From the NCBI GenBank assembly GCA_964388665.1, contig CAYMBJ010000002.1:1-64000 (forward strand): a DNA stretch of 64,000 nt, in the 5' to 3' direction. The position numbers were made by a program, and so were the translations under genes. Origin of the DNA: CALCCV01 sp964388665 (lineage in GTDB: Bacteria > Bdellovibrionota > Bdellovibrionia > Bdellovibrionales > Bdellovibrionaceae). This document shows positions 48,715 to 58,497 of the stretch, one piece after another; positions within the stretch are counted from its first letter, which is position 1, and every line of letters starts with the position of its first letter. Under the pieces are notes generated by a model. The model was not told the origin of the DNA. It was given only the letters and a program-made list of their open reading frames with translations, and did not search any database.

Positions 48715-49821
48715 ATGAAATTACAGATAGAAAAAAAAGATCTTTTAGAGATGTTAGCAAAGACTCAAAATATCATTGAGCGCAAAAACAATATGCATGT
48801 CTTGATGAATGTTTTGATCCAAACGGAGGCCAATCAGTTTCGCGTTTACGCCACCGACCTTGAGGTGAGCATCAAGTGCGAATCCGTGTGCACTACCACA
48901 GAGCCAGGTAAATTGGCGGTTCATGCCAAAAACCTTTTTGATATCACAAAGGAACTCAGCGATGGACCTGTGAATCTCATCAAAAAAGACAACAACTGGC
49001 TTGAAATCAAACAGGGCCGCTACTCTTCGCGTTTGGTGGGAGTGTCGGCTGACGAGTATCCGATCTTCCCTGCGCACAGTTCTGATAAATTCGGCAAAAT
49101 GGACCCGAAACAATTTAAAAAAATGATTGATCAAACGCTCTACTGCGTTTCGACAGATGACACTCGCTACTACCTAAACGGAGTGTTTTTTGAATTTCAA
49201 AGCCAAGATGGCTTAAAAATGGTGGCGACCGATGGTCATCGCTTGGCGCTGGTGAAAAGCGATAAGGTTTCTTTTGAGTCGATTTTCCCATATGGCGTGA
49301 TTGTTCCTCGCAAAGGACTTCATGAAATTCGCAAGCTCATGGAATCTGTTGAAGTCCCTTTAGAAATTGCCATTGAAGGAAGCCAGTTCATTGTGAAAAG
49401 CGATAGCACTCTGCTACTCATTCGCCTGATTGAAGGCAAGTACCCCAATTATCAACAGTTTATTCCACAGCAAATTAAATATTCATTTCAAGTTCAGCGC
49501 GATTCATTTTTGGGTTCATTGCGAAGAATTTCTTTATTTGCCAATCAAAAAAGTCGGGCGATCACTTTAAATCTTCTTCCTGGAAAAATGGAAATGTCCT
49601 CTAACAATCCGGATCTGGGAGACGCTCTTGAAGAGATGGAAATTCAGTACACAGGTGCGCCAACTAAAATAAATTTTAATTCCAAGTACCTCCAAGATGC
49701 TTTGGGCGGAGTGACTTCGGAGCTGATCGAATTTCAATTTAACGACAATCTGTCACCAACATTGCTTAAAGGCGTTAACGATAACGAATATCTCAGCGTT
49801 GTTATGCCGATGAGAATTTAG
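48715..49821 (+). CDS. dnaN: DNA polymerase III beta sliding clamp
   Basis: DnaN encircles DNA and tethers polymerases. The 368-residue protein has the three-repeat clamp fold with typical blocks KNNMHVLMNVLIQTE, YLNGVFFEF, MVATDGHRLALVKSD and LRRISLFANQKSRAITLNL and the C-terminal VMPMRI, a good match to the family VMPMRL end. AGAGGA precedes the ATG. It lies 203 bp after dnaA with the unwinding module between. Confidence 0.97.
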   Translation: MKLQIEKKDLLEMLAKTQNIIERKNNMHVLMNVLIQTEANQFRVYATDLEVSIKCESVCTTTEPGKLAVHAKNLFDITKELSDGPVNLIKKDNNWLEIKQGRYSSRLVGVSADEYPIFPAHSSDKFGKMDPKQFKKMIDQTLYCVSTDDTRYYLNGVFFEFQSQDGLKMVATDGHRLALVKSDKVSFESIFPYGVIVPRKGLHEIRKLMESVEVPLEIAIEGSQFIVKSDSTLLLIRLIEGKYPNYQQFIPQQIKYSFQVQRDSFLGSLRRISLFANQKSRAITLNLLPGKMEMSSNNPDLGDALEEMEIQYTGAPTKINFNSKYLQDALGGVTSELIEFQFNDNLSPTLLKGVNDNEYLSVVMPMRI

Positions 49822-49829
49822 AGAATTTC

Positions 49830-51047
49830 ATGCGAATTGAAAAAATCAGATTGGTCAATTTTAGAAATCTCATTGAGCAAGAGATTCAGCTGATTCGTGA
49901 CTTGAATCTGATTCTAGGCCAAAACGGTCAGGGCAAGACCAACCTCATCGAAGCCATTGGCTTCGCTCTACGAGGCGAGACATTCCGCTACACGGAAGCT
50001 GATAGTTTGATACGTTTTGGTTCACCATTCGCGAGAATTGAAGCAGACGTCCGTATGAGTGATCTGAAGAATCAAATCAAAATCATTCTTGAGCGCGGTA
50101 AAAAAACATACTTCCTCAACGACAAACGAACGTCGGCTCGCCAATTGAAGAAAAGATTTCCGGTAGTGCTTTTTAGTCCTGAGAGTTTAGCGGACCTAAA
50201 AGAAAGTTCACAGTACCGTCGGTCGCTAATTGATGAAGTCCTTGAAATGACTAATTCAAGGAATTTTGACCTCATTGAAGACTATAATAAAATTTTAAAA
50301 ACCAGAAATAGATTGCTCAAAGATCGTCAAGAACCTGGCGCGAATTACGAATTAATAGATCGGGTCCTCGAGAGTTTGCGCGATCAATTTTTGAATTTGG
50401 CGACCGCTTTGACTTGCGCGCGCATCCAACTTTTGCACTCGCTTTCGCCAATGCTGAGTCAGTACATGCTAAAAATCTCATCAGTAACCAGTATGGAAAT
50501 CAAAATCGAATACTTAATCTCAGGAATTGTTGCGCCGCACACAGATCCCTCTTCGATTCGTCAACTGATGAGTGCGCGAATGGAAAAATTGGAGAGCGCA
50601 GAACGCTCACTGGGAGCCACTTTGGTAGGTCCCCACAAGCACGAGATTCGCTTTCTGCTCAATGGCAATGATTCACGATACTATGCGAGCCAAGGTCAGC
50701 AAAGAGCCTTGATAATCGCTTTTAAATTGGCCCAAATAGTGTATCATAACTCATTAACGGGTGATTATCCGATCTTGCTTTTGGATGATGTTTTGTCCGA
50801 GCTAGATGAAGGAAAACGTGAGGCCTTAATCTCCTTTTTACTGAAGATGGACGCTCAGATTTTGGTGACCTCAACTGAATTAGGACTGAGTGGTGCCTTC
50901 TCGCAGTTTGATAGTGAGATTTCGTGGATTAGGAATGGTCGATTGGTGAGAAATTTAGAAAATATCCAAGTGGTTCTCGAGCAAGAGGAAGATCGCAAAG
51001 AGAACAATGCAATCAGTACAACTGAGCAGGTCAATTTAAACAATTAG
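49830..51047 (+). CDS. recF: DNA repair and recombination protein RecF
   Basis: RecF is an SMC-like ATPase that loads RecA at gaps with RecOR. The 405-residue product has MRIEKIRLVNFRNL, the Walker A GQNGQGKTNLIEAI, the ABC signature YASQGQQRALIIAFKLAQ and Walker B ILLLDDVLSELDEGKR. The C-terminal tail past the D-loop is about 30 residues longer than usual and Glu/Asn-rich. It lies 8 bp after dnaN. Confidence 0.95.
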   Translation: MRIEKIRLVNFRNLIEQEIQLIRDLNLILGQNGQGKTNLIEAIGFALRGETFRYTEADSLIRFGSPFARIEADVRMSDLKNQIKIILERGKKTYFLNDKRTSARQLKKRFPVVLFSPESLADLKESSQYRRSLIDEVLEMTNSRNFDLIEDYNKILKTRNRLLKDRQEPGANYELIDRVLESLRDQFLNLATALTCARIQLLHSLSPMLSQYMLKISSVTSMEIKIEYLISGIVAPHTDPSSIRQLMSARMEKLESAERSLGATLVGPHKHEIRFLLNGNDSRYYASQGQQRALIIAFKLAQIVYHNSLTGDYPILLLDDVLSELDEGKREALISFLLKMDAQILVTSTELGLSGAFSQFDSEISWIRNGRLVRNLENIQVVLEQEEDRKENNAISTTEQVNLNN

Positions 51048-51062
51048 TATTGGAGAATATAA

Positions 51063-53495
51063 GTGTCCAGTGAGGGTGTTCAAGTGGCTCAAGGAAGCAA
51101 TTCGTATTCGGCTGATTCAATTCAAGTTTTAGAAGGACTCGAAGCCGTTCGCAAGCGCCCAGGCATGTACATTGGCGATACCGGCGAGCGTGGTTTTCAC
51201 CACCTCGTGTATGAAATTGTGGATAACTCGGTGGATGAGTCATTGGCAGGCTTCTGTCGGCAAATCAATATCACCATTCATGCCGATGATTCGATCACAG
51301 TTGAAGATGACGGACGCGGAATTCCTGTTGGCCAGCACAAAAACGGAAAATCAGCTCTCGAGGTTGTTATGACCGTTCTTCATGCTGGCGGAAAATTTGA
51401 TGGATCTACTTACAAAGTTTCGGGTGGTCTACATGGAGTAGGTGCCTCGGTGGTGAATGCACTTTCCGCTCGCTGCACGGTTGAAGTTCATCGTGAAGGC
51501 ATCGTCTGGAGTCAAAAGTACGAAAAGGGCGCCATCAAGTCGCCGGTCGAGAACATTGGCACGACCACGAAAACTGGTACAAAAGTTCACTTCAAACCAG
51601 ATCGCGAAATTTTTAAAGATGAATCTGTCACCTACAGTTTTAACACTTTGGCGAATCGCTTTCGCGAATTGGCATTCTTAAATGCTGGATTAAAAATAGT
51701 GCTCTCTGATGAGAGGACGACCAAGGTACAGGAATTTCAGTATGCTAATGGCATAGCTGAATTTGTTGATTACTTAAATCAATCTAAAAAATCCTTGCAC
51801 AGTGAGGTTGTTTTTTTTCGCGGCAAAAAAGACAATGTCGAAATTGAAATCGCTATGCAGTGGAATGATTCATACACAGAAAGTATTTTTTCGTATTGCA
51901 ATAACATCAATACGATTGAAGGCGGAACTCATCTGATCGGTTTTCGTGGTGCGCTCACCAGAAGTACCAATCAGTATGCCACAGAAAAGAATCTCCTAAA
52001 AGATTTGAAGACCAACTTAGAGGGCGAGGATATCCGCGAAGGCTTGGCAGCCGTCGTTTCGGTAAAGGTTTCTGAACCTCAGTTTGAAGGTCAGACAAAA
52101 ACAAAACTGGGCAATACTGAGGTCAAAGGAATCGTCGAATCATTGGTCAATGAAAAATTGGCAGATTGGTTTGATCGTCATCCTGGTCCAACCAAAACAA
52201 TCATTTCAAAATGTGTAGAAGCTGCAAGAGCCAGAGAAGCAGCTAGAAAAGCAAGGGATCTAACGCGCAGAAAGACCGCTCTTGATTCGGGGTCCTTGCC
52301 CGGCAAGATGGCTGATTGCCAAGAACGTGACCCTAAACTTTGCGAACTTTATTTGGTTGAGGGAGACTCTGCCGGTGGTTCTGCAAAGCAAGCTCGCGAC
52401 CGCAGGACTCAGGCTGTCCTGCCGCTAAAAGGTAAAATTCTTAACGTCGAAAAAGCTCGTTTTGATAAGATGCTATCCAATGATGAGATTCGCATGATGA
52501 TCTCAGCTTTGGGAATCGGCATTGGCAAAGACAATGTTCAGATCGACAAAATCAGATATCATAAAATTATCATCATGACAGATGCCGACGTCGATGGATC
52601 ACACATTCGAACTCTGTTGCTGACATTTTTCTATAGGCAGATGCCTGAAGTTTTGGAAAAGGGATATATCTATATTGCACAGCCACCCCTCTACCGAGCT
52701 AAAAAGGGCAACAGTGAAGTCTATCTGAAGGATGATTTGGCACTCACGGACTATTTGCTTTCATTAGGTGCGAGCTCACTGCAGATTGAAGACCAGGGCA
52801 AAGTGGATATTGAAAAATTTAGAAAAGCCATTCACGGCATTCAGAAATTCGACAATTTAATCAAAACAATGTCGCTGCGATTTGACCCAGAGGTCGTGCG
52901 AGAACTGATTTCAAGATTCACAGAGGTGGACGCATCTATCAACGACGAATCTAAGTTTAAAATACTCATGACAGAAATTGTTGAAGAACTAAAAAAACGA
53001 ATTCAGCTGGGCATTACAAATGCACAGATCAAATTTGAACATGATGAATCAGGAAAATTTGTATGCGTCACCCAGCTTCAACGTTACGGTGAGGTATTTA
53101 CTACCCGATTTGGTGCAGAGACTTGGAAGGGTTATGAATTTGTTGAGCTACGTCGACAGTGGCAAGATCTACAGAACTTTGCAAAATTGCCTGTAAGGAT
53201 CAAGGAAGAAAACAAGAGCCTTGAATTTACGACCTACCAGGATTTTTACACTCACTATATCGAAAACTCAAAAAAGGGTATGTACATCCAACGATACAAG
53301 GGATTGGGTGAGATGAATCCAGAACAGCTTTGGGACACGACTCTTAATCCAGAATTCAGAAATTTACTGAGAGTTACTATCGACGACGCTTTGGGAGCTG
53401 ATGAGACTTTCAGTATCTTAATGGGTGAACAGGTGGAGCCGCGAAGAAAGTTCATTCATGACAATGCTCTTTTGGTGAAGAGTTTGGATGTATAG
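51063..53495 (+). CDS. gyrB: DNA gyrase subunit B
   Basis: GyrB is the ATPase subunit of gyrase. The 810-residue protein has the GHKL site (YEIVDNSVDESLAG; EDDGRGIPVG; GLHGVGASVVNALS), the QTKTKLGN hinge, the TOPRIM core EGDSAGGSAKQARDRRTQAVLPLKGKILNVEKA-type and DADVDGSHIRTLLLTFFYR. GTG start with GGAGA upstream, 15 bp after recF. Length is typical. Confidence 0.97.
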   Translation: MSSEGVQVAQGSNSYSADSIQVLEGLEAVRKRPGMYIGDTGERGFHHLVYEIVDNSVDESLAGFCRQINITIHADDSITVEDDGRGIPVGQHKNGKSALEVVMTVLHAGGKFDGSTYKVSGGLHGVGASVVNALSARCTVEVHREGIVWSQKYEKGAIKSPVENIGTTTKTGTKVHFKPDREIFKDESVTYSFNTLANRFRELAFLNAGLKIVLSDERTTKVQEFQYANGIAEFVDYLNQSKKSLHSEVVFFRGKKDNVEIEIAMQWNDSYTESIFSYCNNINTIEGGTHLIGFRGALTRSTNQYATEKNLLKDLKTNLEGEDIREGLAAVVSVKVSEPQFEGQTKTKLGNTEVKGIVESLVNEKLADWFDRHPGPTKTIISKCVEAARAREAARKARDLTRRKTALDSGSLPGKMADCQERDPKLCELYLVEGDSAGGSAKQARDRRTQAVLPLKGKILNVEKARFDKMLSNDEIRMMISALGIGIGKDNVQIDKIRYHKIIIMTDADVDGSHIRTLLLTFFYRQMPEVLEKGYIYIAQPPLYRAKKGNSEVYLKDDLALTDYLLSLGASSLQIEDQGKVDIEKFRKAIHGIQKFDNLIKTMSLRFDPEVVRELISRFTEVDASINDESKFKILMTEIVEELKKRIQLGITNAQIKFEHDESGKFVCVTQLQRYGEVFTTRFGAETWKGYEFVELRRQWQDLQNFAKLPVRIKEENKSLEFTTYQDFYTHYIENSKKGMYIQRYKGLGEMNPEQLWDTTLNPEFRNLLRVTIDDALGADETFSILMGEQVEPRRKFIHDNALLVKSLDV

Positions 53496-53571
53496 TCATT
53501 TTTAGAATGAAAACTGAGTAGCTAAAAACTGAGTGATTTGAAAAATTAAATTTAAGCGGAGATGAAGACTC

Positions 53572-56034
53572 ATGATCGATGAAAATGAAAAGGGCGTAAC
53601 GGACATAGATATCAACCGCGAAATGCGCGACGCCTATTTGCAATATTCCATGTCCGTCATAGTCGGCCGTGCCTTGCCAGATGTTCGAGACGGTTTGAAG
53701 CCAGTGCATCGTAGAATCCTTTTTGCTCAGTACGAAATGAACAACACGCACGATAAGCCCTATAAAAAAAGTGCCAGGGTTGTTGGAGATGTTATCGGTA
53801 AGTACCATCCTCATGGAGACAATGCGGTGTACGACACGATGGTGCGTATGGCTCAAGACTTCTCACTTCGCTATCCGTTGATTGATGGTCAGGGAAATTT
53901 CGGCTCCATTGACGGCGACAGCCCGGCGGCCTCTCGATACACAGAAGTAAGAATGACCAAACTTGCCGAAGAGATTTTGGCAGATCTAGATAAAGAAACC
54001 GTACCCTTTGGCCCGAACTATGATGACAGTTTGCAAATTCCAACACTGTTGCCGAGCAAGTTTCCCAATTTACTCGTTAATGGAGCTTCTGGAATCGCCG
54101 TGGGCATGGCGACGAATATTCCGCCACACAACTTGGGAGAAGTAATTGACGGCTGTATAATGCTGATCAACAACTCGGAAGCTTCTATTGATGATCTGAT
54201 GACAATTATCAAAGGGCCGGATTTTCCAACGGCGGGAATCATTGCCGGCCGCGAGGGAATTTTACAGGCCTATAAAAAGGGTAAGGGTGTGATCACCCTG
54301 AAAGCCGTCACAGAAATTGTAGCCAACAAAGATCGCGAAGATATTGTTATTACCGAAATCCCATATCAAGTTAACAAAGCCAAATTGGTCGAGAGCATTG
54401 CAGATTTGGTACGTGAAAAAACGATCGAAGGAATTTCTGACATTCGTGATGAGTCGTCTCGTGAGGGCATGCGAGTTGTGGTTGCTCTCAAGCGCGGTGA
54501 AAACTCTGGCGTGGTCTTGAACCGCCTGTTTAAATACACCCAGCTTCAAGTGAGTTACGGAATCATCATGCTTGCGCTTGATTCACGCAATCAGCCAGTG
54601 ACTTTTGATCTTAAAAATATGCTTCAGGCTTTTATTGATCATCGCCGCGAAGTTGTGACAAAGCGATGCCTATATGATTTGAAAAAGGCGCAAGATCGCG
54701 CGCATATCCTCGAAGGCATTAAAATGGCCATCGATCAGATCGATCGCGTGATTGCAACCATCCGTGCTGCCAAAGAAACGCCTGAGGCCAAATCTAAATT
54801 AATGGAGATCTTCAACTTTACAGACCGTCAGGCACAAGCCATCCTCGAGATGCGCCTGCAAAGATTGACTGGCCTTGAAAGAGATAAGATCGTAGCAGAA
54901 CTGACAGAGATTCTTAAGCAGATCGATTGGCTGAAAATGGTTCTCGCATCTCCGGCGGAAATTGACAAAATCATCTTGCAAGAACTTGAAGACATTAAAA
55001 AGAAATTTGCAGACAAGCGCCGTACAGAAATCGTTGGTGGTTTGGATAATATCGAAGATGAAGACTTGATTGCCGATGAACAAATGGTTGTGACCATAAC
55101 CAATACTGGCTACATCAAGAGAATCTCTCCGGATGAGTACAGAGTTCAGCGACGCGGTGGCAAGGGCCTCAAAGGCATGGAAACTCGCGAAGAAGACTAT
55201 GTGGTTGATATTTTCATTGCCAGTACAAAGACGACACTCATGGTGTTCACAGACAAAGGAAAAGTTTATTGGTGTAAAGTTCATAAATTGCCACTCGGAA
55301 GTCGCATCTCCAAAGGGAAGGCCATTGCCAATGTGGTGCAACTAGGCAACAACGAAAGCGTTATGGCGATATTGCCCGTCGAACATTTTGATCCGAATCA
55401 TTATATTGTGATGCTGACTGAAAAGGGCATTATCAAAAAGACTTCTCTGGATAGCTTCTCAAACGTCCGAACCAACGGCATCATTGCTTTGACGACTGAC
55501 TTAAATGACAAAGTCATGGACGCAAAATTGAGCGATGGCTTGAGCGATATCTTTATTGTCACTCGCGAAGGCATGTCAATTCGATTTAATGAAAATGACG
55601 TTCGTTCAATGGGGCGAAGTGCAAGAGGTGTAAAGGGCATTACGCTGTCCGAGGATGATTTTGTAGTGGGAATGGAAGTTATCAAGAAAGACACCAAGGA
55701 CACCATTCTGATGGTCACACAAAAGGGCTATGGCAAACGCACGGACACTTCTGAGTACCGAGTGCAAGGGCGCGGTGGAGTTGGAATTATCACCCAGAAA
55801 ACCACAGACAAGGTGGGCAAAGTCATCGGCACTAAGATGGTTACTGATGATCAGGAACTGATATTGTCAACTGATGCGGGACAGGTGATTCGCACCAAGG
55901 TGTCCGAAATCTCTGTGATTGGCAGAAACACGCAGGGAGTTAGGCTGATCAATCTGGATGAAAAAGATGAGTTGGTTTGTGGAATGGCTTTGGTGGAAGC
56001 AGATAAGGACTCACCTCCTGAGCAGCTTCATTAG
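53572..56034 (+). CDS. gyrA: DNA gyrase subunit A
   Basis: GyrA is the DNA cleavage and strand-passage subunit. The 820-residue protein has the catalytic Tyr near residue 123 in AASRYTEVRM, the preceding GKYHPHGDNAVYDTMVRMAQDF block and the GyrA-box QRRGGKG near 526-532, which distinguishes gyrase from topoisomerase IV ParC. Six beta-pinwheel repeats follow. It lies 76 bp after gyrB; that gap has an ACTGAGTAGCTA stretch but no clear site. Confidence 0.97.
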   Translation: MIDENEKGVTDIDINREMRDAYLQYSMSVIVGRALPDVRDGLKPVHRRILFAQYEMNNTHDKPYKKSARVVGDVIGKYHPHGDNAVYDTMVRMAQDFSLRYPLIDGQGNFGSIDGDSPAASRYTEVRMTKLAEEILADLDKETVPFGPNYDDSLQIPTLLPSKFPNLLVNGASGIAVGMATNIPPHNLGEVIDGCIMLINNSEASIDDLMTIIKGPDFPTAGIIAGREGILQAYKKGKGVITLKAVTEIVANKDREDIVITEIPYQVNKAKLVESIADLVREKTIEGISDIRDESSREGMRVVVALKRGENSGVVLNRLFKYTQLQVSYGIIMLALDSRNQPVTFDLKNMLQAFIDHRREVVTKRCLYDLKKAQDRAHILEGIKMAIDQIDRVIATIRAAKETPEAKSKLMEIFNFTDRQAQAILEMRLQRLTGLERDKIVAELTEILKQIDWLKMVLASPAEIDKIILQELEDIKKKFADKRRTEIVGGLDNIEDEDLIADEQMVVTITNTGYIKRISPDEYRVQRRGGKGLKGMETREEDYVVDIFIASTKTTLMVFTDKGKVYWCKVHKLPLGSRISKGKAIANVVQLGNNESVMAILPVEHFDPNHYIVMLTEKGIIKKTSLDSFSNVRTNGIIALTTDLNDKVMDAKLSDGLSDIFIVTREGMSIRFNENDVRSMGRSARGVKGITLSEDDFVVGMEVIKKDTKDTILMVTQKGYGKRTDTSEYRVQGRGGVGIITQKTTDKVGKVIGTKMVTDDQELILSTDAGQVIRTKVSEISVIGRNTQGVRLINLDEKDELVCGMALVEADKDSPPEQLH

Positions 56035-56037
56035 GCA

Positions 56038-56847
56038 ATGATGAAACAGTACAAGATAGGTTTGGCAATTTTGAGCCTTGCTTTTGCTGTTTCCTGCACG
56101 CCGAGTTACGTAAAAGACCTCCGCAGCGGCAAGCAAGCTGCTGAGGCAAAAGAGTACAAGCTTGCAGTTAGACATTTTGACCGTGTAATCAAGCGCAATC
56201 CTGGTAGTGACTCAGCTCTAGAGGCTGCTCGGGAGATTGCTAAAATCAGCCATTATGAGTTGCAAGACTATAAATTGGCGGCCACTTTTTACCGTTATTT
56301 GATTCGCAACTCAAAATCTCTTGATGAGCGGGTTTTAGCGCAAAAGAGCATAGCCTACATTGAATTCGAAAACTTTCAGCACTATGAATCTGCAATAATC
56401 GAATTGGGAAAGCTTGCTGAGATTACATCAAATCTGTTTGAAAAAGCACAGATCAAGCTGGACATCGCTCGAGCTCATTTTTATTTGAATCAATTTGGTC
56501 AGGCCCGGGCGGAAATTGCAGAGCTATTGCGTATGCCCATTGAAAAACAATCGCAGTTTCAAGCAATGGTATTGAACGGCAATGTTCTTATCTCTCAAAA
56601 AGAATACGCTGAGGCACTAAAGCAATTTGTCGCTATTCAAACTGAATTTCCAGAAATGGCCGCCGAAGAGAATCTAGGTCTGATGTTGGCTCTTGCCTAC
56701 GAGGAAAGTGGTGATTATAAAAAATCCATAAGTACTTTAGAGGGCATGAAGGACACATACAAGCCTGTGGAATATATAGAACTGCGGATAAAACGCCTAA
56801 AGGAAAGACTTAAGAACCAGCCCGGGGCCAAAGGCTACAGAAAATAG
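56038..56847 (+). CDS. TPR-repeat lipoprotein
   Basis: The 269-residue protein has a lipobox signal (IGLAILSLAFAVSC; Cys20) and then tetratricopeptide-like helix pairs (EYKLAVRHFDRVIKRNPGSDSAL; YKLAATFYRYLIRNSKS; EYAEALKQFVAIQTEFPEM; DYKKSISTLEGM). It resembles BamD/YbgF-like outer-membrane TPR scaffolds but lacks clear family residues. It starts 3 bp after gyrA, so it is probably co-transcribed with it. Partner unknown. Confidence 0.7.
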   Translation: MMKQYKIGLAILSLAFAVSCTPSYVKDLRSGKQAAEAKEYKLAVRHFDRVIKRNPGSDSALEAAREIAKISHYELQDYKLAATFYRYLIRNSKSLDERVLAQKSIAYIEFENFQHYESAIIELGKLAEITSNLFEKAQIKLDIARAHFYLNQFGQARAEIAELLRMPIEKQSQFQAMVLNGNVLISQKEYAEALKQFVAIQTEFPEMAAEENLGLMLALAYEESGDYKKSISTLEGMKDTYKPVEYIELRIKRLKERLKNQPGAKGYRK

Positions 56848-56914
56848 ATAACTGGACGGACCACTTGCCTCAAGTCGACTGAGGTTAACAATGCATATCG
56901 AGGGAGAACACGCC

Positions 56915-57151
56915 GTGAAATTGAATCGCAATCACTCGATCATGATCGCCATGGTCTCTGAACTGGTGGGGCTGATCGTACTAGCGGCCATAGGCGGAGC
57001 CTACTTTGAGAGCCAGGGCTTCCAAAAAGGCCTAATTTCTGCGCTGTTGGTGGCAGGTGCATTTTTATTTTGGATCGTTCATTTACTTATAGTTCTTAAA
57101 AAGCTAGAAGATAGCGGAACTCAAAACTCAGATTCAAGCGCAGATGAATAA
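56915..57151 (+). CDS. AtpZ/AtpI-like small membrane protein
   Basis: The 78-residue protein has two membrane helices (IMIAMVSELVGLIVLAAIGGAYF; ALLVAGAFLFWIVHLLIVL) and sits directly upstream of ATP synthase Fo genes, the layout of AtpZ/AtpI accessory proteins that help c-ring assembly or Mg2+ supply. GTG at 56915 is preferred because GGGAGAA lies 8 nt upstream; ATG at 56891 would add eight residues. Overlaps the next gene by 8 nt. Confidence 0.6.
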   Translation: MKLNRNHSIMIAMVSELVGLIVLAAIGGAYFESQGFQKGLISALLVAGAFLFWIVHLLIVLKKLEDSGTQNSDSSADE

Positions 57152-57509
57152 ATATTTTCTAATCGTACATGCGGCAATTTTAGCCATCTCGGCCATGGTA
57201 GCGGCTTTTATGGATTTTGGCGCCAATTATATGGGCTTTCCATTCGGCTATTTGCTGTTATGTATCATTACGGCTTCGTTTTGGGCCTCCATTCAGATAT
57301 ATCAAAAGAAAAAACTCGTTGCGCTGTCTCAGTTAATTATTGTAATTAAGTATCCGTTTTTGATTGCTTTTGTATGGTGGGTTGTCAGGCACTATTCTTC
57401 GAGGGGATCTCATGTTATTGAGACCTTCGTGGGAGGAATTGTGTGTTTTATACTGATCTCCGCCTTGCTACTGATGATTCCGTCGCAAGATGAGCACTCT
57501 CAAAACTAG
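57144..57509 (+). CDS. AtpI-like membrane protein
   Basis: The 121-residue product has four predicted membrane segments (YFLIVHAAILAISAMVAAFM; YLLLCIITASFWASIQIY; YPFLIAFVWWVV; GGIVCFILISALLLMI), the size and topology of ATP synthase subunit I, which precedes atpB in many operons. Sequence identity to AtpI is not visible by eye, so this rests on topology and position. ATG overlaps the previous stop. Confidence 0.55.
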   Translation: MNKYFLIVHAAILAISAMVAAFMDFGANYMGFPFGYLLLCIITASFWASIQIYQKKKLVALSQLIIVIKYPFLIAFVWWVVRHYSSRGSHVIETFVGGIVCFILISALLLMIPSQDEHSQN

Positions 57510-57604
57510 CTTGCAAAGCTTAGGAAATAAATTAAGAAGAATTTGCAAACGGACATGTGAATTTTGGTATGAACTAAGGAACGAAATACAGAGGAGCCAC
57601 TAGA

Positions 57605-58294
57605 ATGTCTTTTAATTGGACCCAGCTTATTCCCGGCGTTGGTCACGAAAGTACCCACGTGGCGACACTTGCAATTTCATCAACACTCGCTGTGGGTTTG
57701 GGATTTATAGCAAAGGCCAGTCTTGGTAAGGGCGAAGCGGCAGTCGTTCCATCTGACAAATTTTCTATCAAAGCACTATTTGAAATGGTCACAGAATTCG
57801 TAGCGGATCTTGCCGATTCCATTATTGGACATCATGGACGGATCTATGCTCCCTTTTTTATGTCTGTGTTTTTTTTGATTCTCGTCAATAATTTGATGGG
57901 AATCATTCCTGGAATGACCCCTGCAACTGAAAATCTTAATACTTCGTTTGGTTTTGGTGCTTTTATTTTCCTTTTTTACAATTTTCTTGGAATAAAGGAA
58001 CATGGATTAGGCAGTTATTTGAAGCACTTTTTGGGTCCTGTTTGGTTCATCGCTCCTTTAATGCTGGCTGTTGAAATTATCTCTCACATCGTGCGACCAT
58101 TTAGTTTAGGCCTTCGCTTGGCCAATGTTATGTCGGGCGATCACATTGTGCTGTCATTATTCTTAGACTTGGTTCCTTTCTTGGTTCCCATTCCCTTTTA
58201 TTTAATGGGAATATTTGTGTCTTTCATTCAAGCGTTTGTGTTCACCCTCCTATCTATGGTTTATGTGTCTTTTGCGACTGCACATGATCACTGA
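57605..58294 (+). CDS. atpB: ATP synthase subunit a
   Basis: AtpB forms the proton/sodium half-channels beside the c-ring. The 229-residue protein has NNLMGIIPGMTPATENLNTSF, HIVRPFSLGLRLANVMSGDH with the essential Arg, and a final amphipathic helix pair (PFYLMGIFVSFIQAFVFTLL). Shorter than E. coli (271) but typical of many bacteria. GAGGAG lies 8 nt before ATG. It is followed by an unusually long 203-bp gap to atpE. Confidence 0.95.
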   Translation: MSFNWTQLIPGVGHESTHVATLAISSTLAVGLGFIAKASLGKGEAAVVPSDKFSIKALFEMVTEFVADLADSIIGHHGRIYAPFFMSVFFLILVNNLMGIIPGMTPATENLNTSFGFGAFIFLFYNFLGIKEHGLGSYLKHFLGPVWFIAPLMLAVEIISHIVRPFSLGLRLANVMSGDHIVLSLFLDLVPFLVPIPFYLMGIFVSFIQAFVFTLLSMVYVSFATAHDH

Positions 58295-58369
58295 TTTTGA
58301 GATGCGAATTCGGGCCATTGAAGAGGCTGAGATAGTAAGATCGAGTGCGAGATCAAAGTGGATTTGACC

Positions 58370-58399
58370 TTGAAATTGAAATTGAATTTGAAATTGAAT
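58370..58399. repeat. Tandem TTGAAA/TTGAAT hexamer repeat between atpB and atpE
   Basis: Five consecutive hexamers (TTGAAA, TTGAAA, TTGAAT, TTGAAA, TTGAAT) at 58370-58399, preceded by a related TTGACC. They lie about 100 bp before atpE. The unit resembles a -35 hexamer, so the array may supply promoter elements or alternative spacings; no matching -10 was confirmed. The rest of the 203-bp gap holds no ORF. Confidence 0.6.
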
Positions 58400-58497
58400 T
58401 TTGTATTTAAGATTAGAATTAATAAGGTTTGATAAATATTTTTAATCGGGACTCACCCTGTAATATAGATCAGAACCGCGAATAAAAGGAGATGAAG

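Noticed and set aside
53496..53571. ACTGAGTAGCTA stretch between gyrB and gyrA as a further GAGTAGTCA site
   Set aside because: It shares only GAGTAG and differs in the second half; it is too weak to count as a copy.
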